DNA of 62,959 nucleotides from Corynebacterium sp. HMSC074A01 (GCF_001831515.1 NZ_KV825619.1:161499-224457); one strand, 5' to 3'; positions 27,955 through 37,772 are shown, counted from the first letter of the stretch. Numbers and translations are program-made. Notes: a model not told the origin generated them from the sequence alone.

Positions 27955-29352
27955 CTAGCACTCGGTGATGTTGACTGGCAGTCCGAGCTGGACTGCCAGT
28001 CCACCCATCGAGGTCTCCTTATACTTGGTCATCATGTCGCGGCCCGTTGCCGCCATGGTTTCAACGACGTCGTCGAGGGTGACGATGTTCGTACCGTCGC
28101 CAAGCTTGGCCAGGCGGGCCGCGTTGATCGCCTTCACACCGCCGATGGCGTTGCGCTCGATGCACGGCACCTGGACGAGCCCGCCGACGGGATCGCAGGT
28201 CAACCCGAGGTTGTGCTCGAGGGCGATCTCCGCCGCGTTTTCCACCTGCGCGGGTGTGCCACCGAGGACGGCGCACATGCCTGCCGCAGCCATGGAGGAA
28301 GCTGAGCCCACCTCGCCCTGGCAACCCACCTCGGCGCCGGAGATCGATGCGTTAGTCTTGATGATGATGCCGATGGCACCGGCGGTGAGCAGGAAGTCGC
28401 GCGCCTGTTCCACGCCAAAAGCACCTTCGGTGAAGTCGCGGCAGTAGTGCATGACCGCGGGGATGATCCCGGCCGCGCCGTTGGTTGGGGCGGTGACCAC
28501 CTGGCCGTGGGCGGCGTTTTCCTCGTTCACCGCGAGCGCGTAAAGATTCACCCACTCCATGGCGTCGAGCCCGCGGGCCGTGGACTCCTCGTACTCCGCG
28601 GTAAGCAGCCGGTGCAGGCGGTTCGCGCGGCGCTTCACGCCGAGGCCGCCGGGGAGCACGCCTTCGGTCTTCAGCCCGTGGGCGACGCACTCCTGCATGA
28701 CGTCCCACACCGCGTCGAGGTGGGCGTCGAGACGCTCGCGGCCGTGCAGGTGCTCCTCGTTGGCGCGCATCAGCTGGGCGATGGAAAGCCCGGTTTCCTC
28801 GCACAGCGCCACGAGCGTCTTCGCGTCGTCGAACTCGTAGGGCAATGGTTCACTTTCGCGCACCGTGGCCACGCCCGCCTCGTTCTCGTGCGCCTCCATG
28901 CCGGCGCGGTCCAGGATGAAACCGCCGCCCACCGAGTAGTACTCCGAGCGGGAGGCGATGCGGTTGCCGTCGGCGTCCCAGGCGTCGAAAATCAGGCAAT
29001 TGGGGTGCTTGGACACCGGGGTGGGGTTGAACTGCACCTCGTAGTCCACCGAGCCCGCCGGGCCGCTAATCGTGCCCGTGGTGGGGATCGGCTCGCCGGG
29101 CTTCGGCGAAATATCCGCTGAAGTGGTCGTTGGCGTGTAGCCGACTAGGCCCAAAAGGGCTGCGCGGTCCGTCCCGTGGCCCACGCCGGTGGCGGCAAGC
29201 GATCCGCGAAGTTCGATGCGTACCGAGGCGGGCAATTGGCCGAGTGCCTCAATAAACGCAAGGGAAGCGCGCATCGGGCCGACCGTGTGCGAGGACGACG
29301 GGCCAATGCCAATACTGAAAAGGTCTACGACACTGACTGTGCTGTGGGGCAT
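27955..29352 (-). CDS. sdaA: L-serine dehydratase (iron-sulfur type)
   Basis: This single-chain, 465-residue enzyme deaminates L-serine to pyruvate. The N-terminal part (1-160) is the regulatory beta domain with [20 protein letters not shown]; the rest is the catalytic alpha domain. Cys residues expected to hold the 4Fe-4S cluster occur in [13 protein letters not shown] and elsewhere, and a near-terminal Cys ends the chain (NITEC), as in the family where that Cys reaches the active site. A TATTAT element lies 7 nt before the ATG, so the mRNA is probably leaderless. Its 3' end contains a perfect 12-bp palindrome. Confidence 0.96.
   Translation of the reverse strand: MPHSTVSVVDLFSIGIGPSSSHTVGPMRASLAFIEALGQLPASVRIELRGSLAATGVGHGTDRAALLGLVGYTPTTTSADISPKPGEPIPTTGTISGPAGSVDYEVQFNPTPVSKHPNCLIFDAWDADGNRIASRSEYYSVGGGFILDRAGMEAHENEAGVATVRESEPLPYEFDDAKTLVALCEETGLSIAQLMRANEEHLHGRERLDAHLDAVWDVMQECVAHGLKTEGVLPGGLGVKRRANRLHRLLTAEYEESTARGLDAMEWVNLYALAVNEENAAHGQVVTAPTNGAAGIIPAVMHYCRDFTEGAFGVEQARDFLLTAGAIGIIIKTNASISGAEVGCQGEVGSASSMAAAGMCAVLGGTPAQVENAAEIALEHNLGLTCDPVGGLVQVPCIERNAIGGVKAINAARLAKLGDGTNIVTLDDVVETMAATGRDMMTKYKETSMGGLAVQLGLPVNITEC
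27973..28001. repeat. Perfect 12-bp inverted repeat inside the 3' end of sdaA
   Basis: GACTGGCAGTCC (27973-27984) and GGACTGCCAGTC (27990-28001) are perfect complements with a 5-nt loop GAGCT. The repeat lies within the last codons of sdaA and just after the hisS stop. It could end hisS transcription, or act on both converging transcripts. There is no T tract on either side. Confidence 0.6.
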
Positions 29353-29359
29353 GCGCGCG

Positions 29360-29365
29360 ATAATA
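29360..29365 (-). promoter_or_regulatory. -10 element of sdaA (leaderless)
   Basis: On the minus strand TATTAT is separated from the sdaA ATG by 7 nt, and no ribosome binding site lies between. The -35 region is poor. Confidence 0.55.
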
Positions 29366-29394
29366 CAGACCTACGCGCCGGTGATGCAGCGGGC

Positions 29395-30066
29395 CTAGCC
29401 CTGCGCTCCCGTCTGCTGGCCCAGTAGCTGGCCAAGCGGCACAAACTCGTCGAGGTCCGTGCCGGAGCGGCGCGGCCGGGGCTGCGCTGACTCATCGAGC
29501 GAGCCCGCAAGTCCCGAGACAGCGCCTGTGGTTGCCACCAGTAGCTCGGCCAGTTCGCGTGCGGCGCGGTCCACGCGCCGTGTAAAGGCCGCGCCCTCGT
29601 CGCTGCCAAAGTCCTCAGTCGCGGCGAACAGTGAGGTCGGCACGACGTTTGCGCGGAGGTAGGTAAACAGCGGGCGTAGCGCGTACTCGGTGACAAGGCT
29701 GTGGCGCTGCGAACCGGCCGTAGCCGCGATGATGGTGGGCATGGCGTTGAGAGAATCGGTATGCAGGGCGTCGAAAAGCATCTTGAACAGCCCGCTGTAG
29801 CTGCCCTGAAACACCGGGGTCACGGCCACGAGGCCATCTGCGCTGGAGATGTCGCGCTTGAGCGCTTCGAGCGCGGGCGAATCCATCCCGGTGAGCATGA
29901 GCTGGGTGAGATCCTGGGCGTACTCGCGGACCTCCACCGTGCGGACCTCGAGGTCCTCGCCGCGCGCGGTGACCTGGGCGCGCACCGCGGCTGCGATCTG
30001 ATCGGCCACATGCCGCGTGGTCGAGGGAGTGGAAAGCCCAGCGCTCACGACCATCAACTGCTTCAT
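29395..30066 (-). CDS. NAD(P)H-dependent FMN reductase, CE1759 family
   Basis: This 223-residue flavodoxin-like reductase begins MKQLMVVSAGLSTPSTTRHVAD, the phosphate-binding loop for FMN, and carries VAVTPVFQGSYSGLFKMLFD in the family core. It supplies reduced FMN to the partner monooxygenase encoded just upstream (20 nt gap). The two match the paired family named from Corynebacterium efficiens (CE1758/CE1759). The last 35 residues are a less conserved tail. Confidence 0.88.
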   Translation of the reverse strand: MKQLMVVSAGLSTPSTTRHVADQIAAAVRAQVTARGEDLEVRTVEVREYAQDLTQLMLTGMDSPALEALKRDISSADGLVAVTPVFQGSYSGLFKMLFDALHTDSLNAMPTIIAATAGSQRHSLVTEYALRPLFTYLRANVVPTSLFAATEDFGSDEGAAFTRRVDRAARELAELLVATTGAVSGLAGSLDESAQPRPRRSGTDLDEFVPLGQLLGQQTGAQG

Positions 30067-30086
30067 AGTGCTCCTTTTACTATTGA

Positions 30087-31205
30087 CTACTCAGCAGGCG
30101 CAACGCGGAAGTGCGGCAAATCCTTCCCTTCCCGCTTCGCCTGGGCAAGGGAGGCGAACGACGGCGGATCGCTTGGGACGTGCGCAGGGCGGCGCTGCTC
30201 CATGCGACGGCGCAGCTCAGGCACGACCTCGCGGCCGAGCAGCTCGACCTGGCGCAGCGCTACCTCGAGGGGGAGGCCTGCGTGGTCGATGAGGAAGAGC
30301 TGGCGCTGGTAATCACCGACCCAGTCGGCGAACTGCATCGTGCGCTCGATGACCATTTCGGCAGTCCCCACCGTGAGCGGCGTGTGCGCCGTGTACTCCT
30401 CCAAACTCGGCCCGTGTCCGTAGACGGGAGCGTTGTCGAAGTAGGGGCGGAACTCGCGCACGGCCTGAGCTTCGGTATCTGCGATGTAGGTCTGGCCGCC
30501 TAGCCCCACGATGGCCTGGTCGGCGTCGCCGTGTCCGTAGGCCGCGAAGCGGTTGCGGTACAGGCCCACCATCTTTGCGGTGTGCTCCTTGTTCCAGAAG
30601 ATGTTGTTGTGGAAGAAGCCGTCGCCGTAATACGCCGCCTGCTCCGCGATCTGCGGGGACCGGATCGAGCCGTGCCAGACAAACGGGGCCACGCCCTCAA
30701 GTGGGAACGGCGTGGTGGTAAACCCCTGCAAGGGTGTGCGGAAACGGCCCTGCCAGGTGACGTTGCGCTCGCGCCACAGGCGGCGCAGCAGGTGGTAGTT
30801 TTCTACCGCCAGGTCGATGCCGTCGCGGATGTTCTTGCCAAACCACGGGTAGACCGGGCCGGTATTGCCGCGCCCCAGCATCAAATCCATGCGCCCGTCC
30901 ACCAGGTTTTGCAAGAAGGAGTAGTCCTCCGCAATGCGCACCGGGTCAGTCGTGGTAATCAGCGTGGTCGCGGTGGACAGCACGATGTTTGTGGTCTGCG
31001 CGCCAATGTAGGCCAAGTGTGTCGTCGGCGCGGAAGGCACAAACGGCGGATTGTGGTGCTGGCCGGTGGCGAAGACGTCCAGGCCAACCTCTTCCGCCTT
31101 CAGCGCGAGCTGCGTCATCGCATCAATGCGCTGCTTTTCCGTCGGTGTTTCACCGGTCGTGGGGTCGGTGGTGACATCGCCAATAGTGAAGATGCCAAAC
31201 TGCAT
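30087..31205 (-). CDS. Luciferase-like FMN-dependent monooxygenase, CE1758 family
   Basis: This 372-residue protein is an LLM-class TIM-barrel flavin monooxygenase. It begins MQFGIFTIGDVT and shows FATGQHHNPPF, LVDGRMDLMLGRG and PFVWHGSIRSPQIAEQAAYYGDGFF, all typical of bacterial-luciferase relatives. It would oxidise an unknown small organic substrate with reduced FMN from the reductase encoded 20 nt downstream. AGAAAGG precedes the ATG. The HEPN-like/CBS gene ends 35 nt upstream on the same strand, so co-transcription is possible. Confidence 0.9.
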   Translation of the reverse strand: MQFGIFTIGDVTTDPTTGETPTEKQRIDAMTQLALKAEEVGLDVFATGQHHNPPFVPSAPTTHLAYIGAQTTNIVLSTATTLITTTDPVRIAEDYSFLQNLVDGRMDLMLGRGNTGPVYPWFGKNIRDGIDLAVENYHLLRRLWRERNVTWQGRFRTPLQGFTTTPFPLEGVAPFVWHGSIRSPQIAEQAAYYGDGFFHNNIFWNKEHTAKMVGLYRNRFAAYGHGDADQAIVGLGGQTYIADTEAQAVREFRPYFDNAPVYGHGPSLEEYTAHTPLTVGTAEMVIERTMQFADWVGDYQRQLFLIDHAGLPLEVALRQVELLGREVVPELRRRMEQRRPAHVPSDPPSFASLAQAKREGKDLPHFRVAPAE

Positions 31206-31240
31206 GTCTACTTCTGCCTTTCTTGCAACGTCGTGGCCAC

Positions 31241-31990
31241 TTAGCTAGCTGCGAGCAGGGCCGGAATCTCAGTCGCGACGAGCACCGCCAAGGGCCGCTG
31301 GCGCGGGTTGCCGTTCTCTGTGATGATGGCCATCCGCGGCAGCGCGCCGGACTCCAGCGGGGTAGTCAAGGCATCCACAGCGGCAGCGGCCGTCACGTCT
31401 CGGGGCAGGAAGACCGGCTGGTCGTGGCGTCCGGAGAGCTCGAGCACCTCGTCGACCGTGGCACTGCGCAGCCGGGTGTCTTCCTCGACCTCGCGCGCCA
31501 CCCAGCGGGCCAGCGCGTTGGTGGTGAGCAAACCGACGCACACGCCGTCGTCATAGATGGGGAACTGCTTGTGACCGGTCTCCCGTAGCGCGCGCAGCGG
31601 CTCGAGCACGTCGTCGTCGGGGGAGAAGGTGAGCACCTTCTCCGGTTGGATGACGTCGAGAGCAAGCGCAGGGCGCAGCAACGCCTCGCGCAGCTGCTCA
31701 ATTTCCGCAACCGTTTCGGACAGCGGCTCCGCGATCGGGCGCAGATCCCGGTACTCGCCATGGGAGATCGCGTTGCGCAACTCAGCAAACTCGATCAGCG
31801 TGTCCGCCTGGTCCCTGGTGATGACCTTCTTCTTTGCCGCCAAGTTGGTCATCCACTTAAAGGAATCGGACTTCTTCGCGTTCAACTCATCGCGGAGAAA
31901 CCCTTCGATGGCGTTAAACGCCGCCATAAAGGGCACCGCCCGATTCGGCGCGGGGGTAGGGGAGTTGGTGTCCTGCGTGGCGCTATCCAT
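31241..31990 (-). CDS. CBS-domain protein with HEPN-like N-terminal domain
   Basis: This 249-residue cytoplasmic protein has two parts. Residues 20-108 are helical and contain ELRNAISHGEYRD, in which R72-N-A-I-S-H77 fits the RX4-6H motif of HEPN domains, with the polar residue after Arg that is usual there. Residues about 112-245 form two CBS repeats (VLTFSPDDDVLEPLRAL..., PVFLPRDVTAAAAVDAL...), which usually bind adenine nucleotides. ATG 31990 was chosen because a -10 TACGCT (31998-32003) lies 7 nt before it, giving a leaderless start; an upstream in-frame start would run into the preceding gene. The CBS call is firm. The HEPN reading, and any RNase activity, are inference. Confidence 0.82.
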   Translation of the reverse strand: MDSATQDTNSPTPAPNRAVPFMAAFNAIEGFLRDELNAKKSDSFKWMTNLAAKKKVITRDQADTLIEFAELRNAISHGEYRDLRPIAEPLSETVAEIEQLREALLRPALALDVIQPEKVLTFSPDDDVLEPLRALRETGHKQFPIYDDGVCVGLLTTNALARWVAREVEEDTRLRSATVDEVLELSGRHDQPVFLPRDVTAAAAVDALTTPLESGALPRMAIITENGNPRQRPLAVLVATEIPALLAAS

Positions 31991-32004
31991 GCCTAATAGC
32001 GTAG

Positions 32005-32910
32005 TTAGCCCTCGGTGTAGACGCCGCGGTTGAGCGTATCGCACGCGGCCATCTGGCCGGTGGTGTAGCCGGACATGAACGCCTCGCTGCGCTGCTCGGA
32101 GGAACCGTGCGTCCACGCATCCGGGTCGACGTCGCCGCCGGACTTGCGCTGAATGTTATCGTCGCCAATCGCCTGCGCCGTCTGGATCGCCTGGTTGAGC
32201 TGCTCTTCTGTGATCGGCTCCAGCGCCGCATCCGGACCTTCGGAGGCATGCTTGGCCCAAATACCGGCGTAGCAGTCGGCCTGCAGCTCAATTGCTACGG
32301 CGGCCGAGTCCTCGCCCGGGTTCTTGTAGTCGCTCAAGCCCAGGGTTCCCTCGAGCTGCTGGATGTGGTGGCCCATCTCGTGCGCTGTGACGTATTCCTG
32401 GGACAGCGCGCCGTCGGAGCCGCCCAGCTGGCCGAGCTGCTCGAAGAAGGACACGTCGAGGTAGGCGGTGGTGTCGCGCGGGCAGTAGAACGGGCCAGTA
32501 TCCGCCGTGGCGTAGCCACAGCCGGTGTTCACATCACTGCGGAAGAGCGTGATACCAGCTGGTTCGTATTCGAGGTTGGCCTGGCTGGGCAGGACCTCGG
32601 ACCAGACCTGGTCGACGGAGCGCGCCACGGCTTCGGCGCGGCAGTCGTCGTATTCGTTCGCGGCACCCGGAGTATCGCAATGGCTCAAGTCATAGTCGCT
32701 CTGGCCCTGCGGGGAGGACTGCGAGCCCCCGCCAACCAGGCCGTCGAGACCGCCGTTGAGGAAGAAGACGAGCGCAAGCAGCAAAATGGTGCTCAGCCCG
32801 CCGCCGCCGACCGCGATCGGGATACCCACGCCACCGCCGCGCCGACCTGATCCGGAGCTGGTCTGAGCACGCCTGCCCTGGCCCTGGCCAAAATCGTTCT
32901 TAAACGTCAT
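32005..32910 (-). CDS. Membrane-anchored neutral zinc metallopeptidase (YpfJ-like)
   Basis: A 301-residue protein of the putative neutral zinc metallopeptidase family. A basic, Gly-rich N-terminus (1-38) precedes one transmembrane helix (about 38-54), and the peptidase domain follows outside the membrane. The zinc site is HEMGH at 177-181, with Glu209 in ELQADCYAG as the likely third ligand. Four Cys (78, 90, 131, 143) could form disulfides outside the cell. The start was set at ATG 32910, since upstream sequence in frame is not protein-like. It is the first gene of the minus-strand run ending with the FMN reductase. Substrate unknown. Confidence 0.9.
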   Translation of the reverse strand: MTFKNDFGQGQGRRAQTSSGSGRRGGGVGIPIAVGGGGLSTILLLALVFFLNGGLDGLVGGGSQSSPQGQSDYDLSHCDTPGAANEYDDCRAEAVARSVDQVWSEVLPSQANLEYEPAGITLFRSDVNTGCGYATADTGPFYCPRDTTAYLDVSFFEQLGQLGGSDGALSQEYVTAHEMGHHIQQLEGTLGLSDYKNPGEDSAAVAIELQADCYAGIWAKHASEGPDAALEPITEEQLNQAIQTAQAIGDDNIQRKSGGDVDPDAWTHGSSEQRSEAFMSGYTTGQMAACDTLNRGVYTEG

Positions 32911-32992
32911 GGTGCAAATCTTGCCAAAAATCCAAGGCGAGCGCCGCATCGGTGTGCGTCGGAGGGGCGCTTCGGCGCGACAGTCCGGCAAA

Positions 32993-33016
32993 GGGTAAAG
33001 TGCTTGGGGTTAAAGT
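32993..33016 (+). promoter_or_regulatory. Tandem TAAAGT elements before aspS
   Basis: GGGTAAAGT (32993-33001) and GGGTTAAAGT (33007-33016) form an imperfect direct repeat 15 bp apart. Either TAAAGT fits the corynebacterial -10 pattern; the second would give a leader of about 25 nt before aspS. Confidence 0.45.
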
Positions 33017-33049
33017 ATTGCCCTCACGTGGAAGGACGTGGAAGAGACC

Positions 33050-34870
33050 GTGCTGCGCACTCACCTTGCGGGTGATCTCCGCAAAGACCTCGATGGACAG
33101 ACCGTAACCCTGACCGGTTGGGTGGGGCGTCGCCGTGACCACGGCGGCGTCATCTTCATCGACCTGCGCGACCGCTCCGGCCTGGCGCAGGTGGTATTCC
33201 GCGAGTCCGAGGTAGCCGAGGCTGCGCACGACCTGCGCAGCGAGTACGTCATCCAGGTCACCGGCGTGGTCGAGCCCCGCCCGGCCGGCTCCGAGAACCC
33301 GAACTTGGCGTCGGGCGAGATCGAGGTCAACGTCTCCGAGCTCAACGTGCTCAACACCTCCGCCGCACTGCCGTTCCAGATCGAGGATGCGTCGTCGACG
33401 GAGGTCGGCGAGGAGACCCGCCTGAAGTACCGCTACCTGGACCTGCGCCGCGAGCGCCAGGCGGAGGCACTGCGTCTGCGTGCCAAGGCCAACCAGGCAG
33501 CGCGCCGCGTGCTGGATGAGCACGGCTTTACCGAGATCGAGACGCCGACGCTGACCCGCTCCACCCCGGAGGGTGCGCGCGACTTCCTCGTGCCGGCGCG
33601 TCTGCGCCCGGGCAGCTGGTACGCGCTGCCGCAGTCCCCGCAGCTGTTCAAGCAGCTGCTCATGGTTGCCGGTATGGAGCGCTACTACCAGATCGCGCGC
33701 TGCTACCGCGACGAGGACTTCCGCGCTGACCGCCAGCCGGAGTTCACGCAGTTGGACGTCGAGGCCAGCTTCGTGGATCAGGACGATGTGATCGAGCTCG
33801 CCGAGCAGATCCTGGTGGAGCTGTGGAAGCTCATCGGCTACGAGATCTCTACGCCGATCCCGCGCATGACCTACAAGGATGCGATGGAGAAGTACGGTTC
33901 GGACAAGCCGGACCTGCGCTTTGACATCCAGCTGACCGACTGCACCGAGTTCTTCGAGGACACTACTTTCCGCGTCTTCAACGCGGAGTACGTCGGTGCC
34001 GTGGTGATGGACGGTGGCGCATCTCAGCCGCGTCGCCAGCTTGATGCATGGCAGGAGTGGGCAAAGCAGCGCGGTGCGAAGGGCCTGGCGTACATCCTCG
34101 TCCAGGAGGACGGCACCCTGGCGGGCCCGGTGGCTAAGAACATCACCGATGAGGAGAAGGCGGGCATTGCCGACCACGTCGGCGCGAAGCCGGGCGACTG
34201 CATCTTCTTCGCCGCTGGTGAGACGAAGGCTTCCCGCGCGCTGCTGGGCGCTGCCCGCGGCGAGATCGCCAAGAAGCTGGACCTGATCAAGGACGGCGAC
34301 TGGGCGTTTACCTGGGTGGTTGACGCGCCGCTGTTCGAGCCTGCCGCGGACGCGACCGCATCCGGTGACGTCGCGCTGGGCCACTCGAAGTGGACCGCTG
34401 TGCACCACGCCTTTACCTCGCCGAAGCCGGAGTACCTGGACACCTTTGATAAGGAGCCGGGCGAGGCATTGGCGTACGCCTACGACATCGTGTGCAACGG
34501 CAACGAGATCGGCGGCGGCTCGATCCGTATCCACCAGCGCGACGTGCAGGAGCGCGTCTTTGACGTGATGGGTATTACGGAGGAAGAGGCACGCGAGAAG
34601 TTCGGCTTCCTGCTGGACGCCTTCGCTTTCGGTGCCCCGCCGCACGGCGGCATCGCCTTCGGCTGGGACCGCATCGTTTCCCTGCTTGGCGGCTTCGAGT
34701 CCATCCGTGACGTCATCGCCTTCCCGAAGTCCGGCGGCGGCGTCGACCCGCTCACGGATGCGCCGGCCCCGATCACCAAGGAGCAGCGCAAGGAGACCGG
34801 CGTGGACTTTAAGCCGAAGGCTGACGCGGCGAAGAGCGCCGCGAAGGATGCTGAAGGCACAGACAAGTAA
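33050..34870 (+). CDS. aspS: Aspartyl-tRNA synthetase
   Basis: A bacterial-type class II synthetase of 606 residues. An OB-fold anticodon domain (1-110, [21 protein letters not shown]) is followed by motif 1, motif 2 ([19 protein letters not shown]), the bacterial GAD insertion (about 290-410) and motif 3 ([16 protein letters not shown]). GTG 33050 gives the family N-terminus VLRTHLAG; the in-frame GTG 33038 is an alternative with weaker agreement. A hairpin-rich spacer follows. Confidence 0.96.
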   Translation: MLRTHLAGDLRKDLDGQTVTLTGWVGRRRDHGGVIFIDLRDRSGLAQVVFRESEVAEAAHDLRSEYVIQVTGVVEPRPAGSENPNLASGEIEVNVSELNVLNTSAALPFQIEDASSTEVGEETRLKYRYLDLRRERQAEALRLRAKANQAARRVLDEHGFTEIETPTLTRSTPEGARDFLVPARLRPGSWYALPQSPQLFKQLLMVAGMERYYQIARCYRDEDFRADRQPEFTQLDVEASFVDQDDVIELAEQILVELWKLIGYEISTPIPRMTYKDAMEKYGSDKPDLRFDIQLTDCTEFFEDTTFRVFNAEYVGAVVMDGGASQPRRQLDAWQEWAKQRGAKGLAYILVQEDGTLAGPVAKNITDEEKAGIADHVGAKPGDCIFFAAGETKASRALLGAARGEIAKKLDLIKDGDWAFTWVVDAPLFEPAADATASGDVALGHSKWTAVHHAFTSPKPEYLDTFDKEPGEALAYAYDIVCNGNEIGGGSIRIHQRDVQERVFDVMGITEEEAREKFGFLLDAFAFGAPPHGGIAFGWDRIVSLLGGFESIRDVIAFPKSGGGVDPLTDAPAPITKEQRKETGVDFKPKADAAKSAAKDAEGTDK

Positions 34871-35037
34871 CGCCTTGCGCCCGCGTCATCTTTCGGCCCC
34901 GGGGTCTCGCGTCTCAGCGTCGCCTCGGGGCTGACGCATGCGACAGCATGCCGCCACATGGCGCAGTGTGTCAGACTTAAAGCGTATCGGCAGCACGCGT
35001 GACCCAAAAAGGACGAAACCCACAAGGAGGGGTTCGG
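34871..35037 (+). other. Spacer with clustered short hairpins
   Basis: GCGTC-tc-AGC can pair with GCTGACGC around 34909-34937. Two GCATGC palindromes lie at 34936-34941 and 34946-34951, followed by GCC/GGC arms near 34952-34962. No T tract is visible, so this may be an aspS terminator of weak type or simply structured spacer. AAGGAGG at 35024-35030 is the ribosome site of the next gene. Confidence 0.35.
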
Positions 35038-36285
35038 TTGGACCAGGAGACGATTATCGCCCAGGCGGAGGAAATCCTCACCCGCCGCTACGGGGGTGCG
35101 CAGAAGCTGAGCGGGGTGGATCCGCTGAGCGGCTCCGGCTTCGCCCACGTCCTCCGTGCCCGAGTGGCCACCAACCCTTTCCTGCAGCACCGGACTGTGG
35201 TGGTGAAGTACTCACCGGAGACGGGTAATGCAGTCGAGGACGCGGCTTTCTTGCGTGAGGTGGTGGCCTACCAGTTCACTACGTCGTTAAGCGAAGAAGC
35301 CCGGCCGGGCCCGGTGCTGCTTGGCTACGACGTGGATCAGCGCATCATGATCATCAGCGATTCCGGCGAGGGGGACACGCTCGCCACGCTGTTGGATCAC
35401 GCGGATGCGGAGAGCCACGTGCAGATCCTGCGCAACTTGGGCACGGCACTCGGGCGGATGCATGCCGGGTCGGCGGGCCGCGAGCACGCCTTCGACGTGC
35501 TCTTTGCCCGTGCGGCGAATAGCCGTTCCGGGGCGGAGACCATTCAGCGCCTGCGGGAGCGTCTCCTGGCGCACCGGATCCGCTTCGGCTTAGAGATGCT
35601 GGAGGCAAGCGGCATCGACGTGCCGGGAGAGGTGGCGATTACCGCGACGAACGTGCAGTCGCGCCTGTTCAAAGGCGGTTCGCGGGCGTTTACTCCCTTC
35701 GACTTGTCGCCGGACAACATCATCTACGCCGACCGCACGCAGTTTTTGGACTACGAGTGGGCGGGTTTTCGGGACGTCTCCTTCGACGTGGCGTTCGTGG
35801 TCGCTGGTTTTCCCCTGTACGTCTCCGAGTGGGACTACAACGAGGAGGCCGTCGATGCGTTTATCGACGCCTGGTTGCACGAGATCCGCGACACCTGGCC
35901 CGCCTTCCAACACGAGGACACCCTGCAGGCCCGCATCACCGGGGCGATGGTCAGCTGGGCCCTGTCGAGCCTGTCAGTCATGGGACAGTTCTCCCTGGCA
36001 GAGCTGGCCGCGCGCGACGAGGCACTGGCCGAGGAGCTTGCTGCAGCGGGTATCGACGTCACTGATCAGGTAGCCGACGGCCAGTCGTCGTCGACACCGC
36101 AGGGCGCTGGTCCGGGCATCCTGCGTCCGCAGAGCCAGGGGCCGTTTACCCACGAGGAGGAGCTTGTGCGCCGCGACTTTGAGGAGACCTTTGACGCGCT
36201 CGCCGCCTATGCAGGCACGGGCCGGGACACTGCCTACCTAGTCATCGCGGAGTTTGCACGTACCGTAGCGGCGCGCTTTAAGTAG
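35038..36285 (+). CDS. APH/choline-kinase-like phosphotransferase-fold protein
   Basis: I infer an aminoglycoside-phosphotransferase-type fold for this 415-residue protein. An N-lobe Lys is at about 57 (VVVKYSP) and a matching Glu at about 74. The catalytic-loop region is [13 protein letters not shown] with Asp222 and Asn227 (DX4N), and DYEW (238-241) takes the place of the metal-binding Asp. The His normally two residues before the catalytic Asp is Pro. The C-terminal 150 residues are helical with a variable linker near 340-365. The start is TTG 35038, chosen because AAGGAGG lies 7 nt before it; a GTG at 34999 lacks a site. Substrate unknown; it need not be a resistance enzyme. Confidence 0.72.
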   Translation: MDQETIIAQAEEILTRRYGGAQKLSGVDPLSGSGFAHVLRARVATNPFLQHRTVVVKYSPETGNAVEDAAFLREVVAYQFTTSLSEEARPGPVLLGYDVDQRIMIISDSGEGDTLATLLDHADAESHVQILRNLGTALGRMHAGSAGREHAFDVLFARAANSRSGAETIQRLRERLLAHRIRFGLEMLEASGIDVPGEVAITATNVQSRLFKGGSRAFTPFDLSPDNIIYADRTQFLDYEWAGFRDVSFDVAFVVAGFPLYVSEWDYNEEAVDAFIDAWLHEIRDTWPAFQHEDTLQARITGAMVSWALSSLSVMGQFSLAELAARDEALAEELAAAGIDVTDQVADGQSSSTPQGAGPGILRPQSQGPFTHEEELVRRDFEETFDALAAYAGTGRDTAYLVIAEFARTVAARFK

Positions 36286-36346
36286 CGCTGCGAAAACTCA
36301 AGCGCTTTCAGGCAGAGCGCTTCGACAAAGGAGGAGGTGCGAAAAC

Positions 36347-37729
36347 GTGGCGCAGGAAGACCTTTTCGGCGGTGGTCTCGGCGGTGGTCTCGGCGGGGAC
36401 GAGGCAGAAACACCGGGCGCGGGGCGTCGCGGCGCAAGCTTCTTCCACGCTGGAGCGACGGCACCGCTGGCCGCGCGGATGCGACCGCGGAGCTTGGACG
36501 AGATCGCGGGCCAGACCCACCTGCTGTCAGAGGGCAAACCGCTGCGCAGGCTGGTTGAAGGCTCGGGGGCGGCATCCGTGATCCTCTACGGCCCGCCGGG
36601 GACGGGCAAGACCACGATCGCGTCGCTGATTGCGCAGACGATGGAGCAGAACTTCGTCGGGCTTTCCGCGCTGTCCTCCGGGGTCAAAGAGGTCCGCCAG
36701 GTCATTGACCAGGCGCGGCGCGACCTCATCCGCGGCGAGAAGACAGTGCTGTTTATCGACGAGGTACACCGCTTCTCCAAAACACAGCAGGACGCACTGC
36801 TTGCCGCGGTGGAAAATCGCACGGTGCTGCTGGTTGCGGCGACGACGGAGAACCCGTCGTTTAGCGTGGTGGCCCCGCTGTTGTCGCGCTCGCTGTTGCT
36901 CAAGCTGGAGTCGCTGTCGCGGGAAGAGCTGACCAAGGTCATCGACAACGCGGTGACGGCCGAGCGCGGTCTCGCCGGCACCGTCGAACTTGACGAGGAA
37001 GCCCGCGAGCAGCTGGTCACGCTCGCCGGCGGCGACGCGCGCCGCGCACTGACTTACCTCGAGGCCGCAGCCGAGGCTGTGCCGCAGGGCGGGCGGATCA
37101 CCGTCGATACGCTGCGCGAGAACGTCAACCGCGCGGTGGTGCGCTACGACCGTGACGGGGACCAGCACTACGACGTGATCTCCGCGTTTATCAAGTCCAT
37201 CCGCGGCTCGGACGTGGACGCGGCACTGCACTACCTGGCGCGCATGATCGAGGCCGGCGAAGACCCCCGCTTTATCGCCCGCCGCCTGGTCATCCACGCC
37301 TCCGAGGACATCGGGATGGCGGACCCTTCCGCGCTGCAGATCGCCACCGCTGCGGCGAACGCGGTGCAGCTCATCGGCATGCCGGAGGGCCGCCTCCCGC
37401 TCGCGCAGGCCACCATCCACCTCGCCACCGCACCGAAGTCGGCGTCGGTGATCCAGTCGATCTCGAAGGCCCAGGCGGACGTTGCCCAGGGCAAGATCGG
37501 TGCCGTGCCGCCGCATTTGCGCGACGGCCACTACGAGGGGGCCAAGGCGATGGGAAACGCGGTGGGCTATCAGTACCCGCACGACGATCCGCGCGGCGTG
37601 CTCGCACAGCAGTATCTGCCGGATGAGCTGGTGGGCACGGAGTACTACGAGCCCACAGATCACGGCGCGGAGAAGCGGATCAAGGATTTTCTCGGCCGCC
37701 TGCGAGGCATTCTGCGAGGCAAGGGCTAG
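36347..37729 (+). CDS. rarA: Replication-associated recombination protein RarA (MgsA)
   Basis: An AAA+ ATPase of 460 residues that acts at stalled replication forks and is related to clamp loaders. Walker A is GPPGTGKTT (about 83-91), Walker B FIDEVHRF, and sensor 1 is in ATTENPSF. The C-terminal half has [23 protein letters not shown] and the conserved SIxKAQxDV block. GTG 36347 follows AAAGGAGGAGG. It lies upstream of alaS, a pairing common in actinobacteria. Confidence 0.96.
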   Translation: MAQEDLFGGGLGGGLGGDEAETPGAGRRGASFFHAGATAPLAARMRPRSLDEIAGQTHLLSEGKPLRRLVEGSGAASVILYGPPGTGKTTIASLIAQTMEQNFVGLSALSSGVKEVRQVIDQARRDLIRGEKTVLFIDEVHRFSKTQQDALLAAVENRTVLLVAATTENPSFSVVAPLLSRSLLLKLESLSREELTKVIDNAVTAERGLAGTVELDEEAREQLVTLAGGDARRALTYLEAAAEAVPQGGRITVDTLRENVNRAVVRYDRDGDQHYDVISAFIKSIRGSDVDAALHYLARMIEAGEDPRFIARRLVIHASEDIGMADPSALQIATAAANAVQLIGMPEGRLPLAQATIHLATAPKSASVIQSISKAQADVAQGKIGAVPPHLRDGHYEGAKAMGNAVGYQYPHDDPRGVLAQQYLPDELVGTEYYEPTDHGAEKRIKDFLGRLRGILRGKG

Positions 37730-37772
37730 CGCGCTTATCGACGCGCACTGGGTCCTCCGCATACCTCAGGGG

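Noticed and set aside
31241..31990. HEPN-MNT type toxin-antitoxin system
   Set aside because: No MNT nucleotidyltransferase or other antitoxin gene lies next to it; the HEPN-like part is fused to CBS domains instead.
35038..36285. Aminoglycoside resistance gene
   Set aside because: The fold resemblance is only general, the catalytic-loop His is missing, and the gene sits among housekeeping genes without mobile DNA, so a resistance call is not supported.
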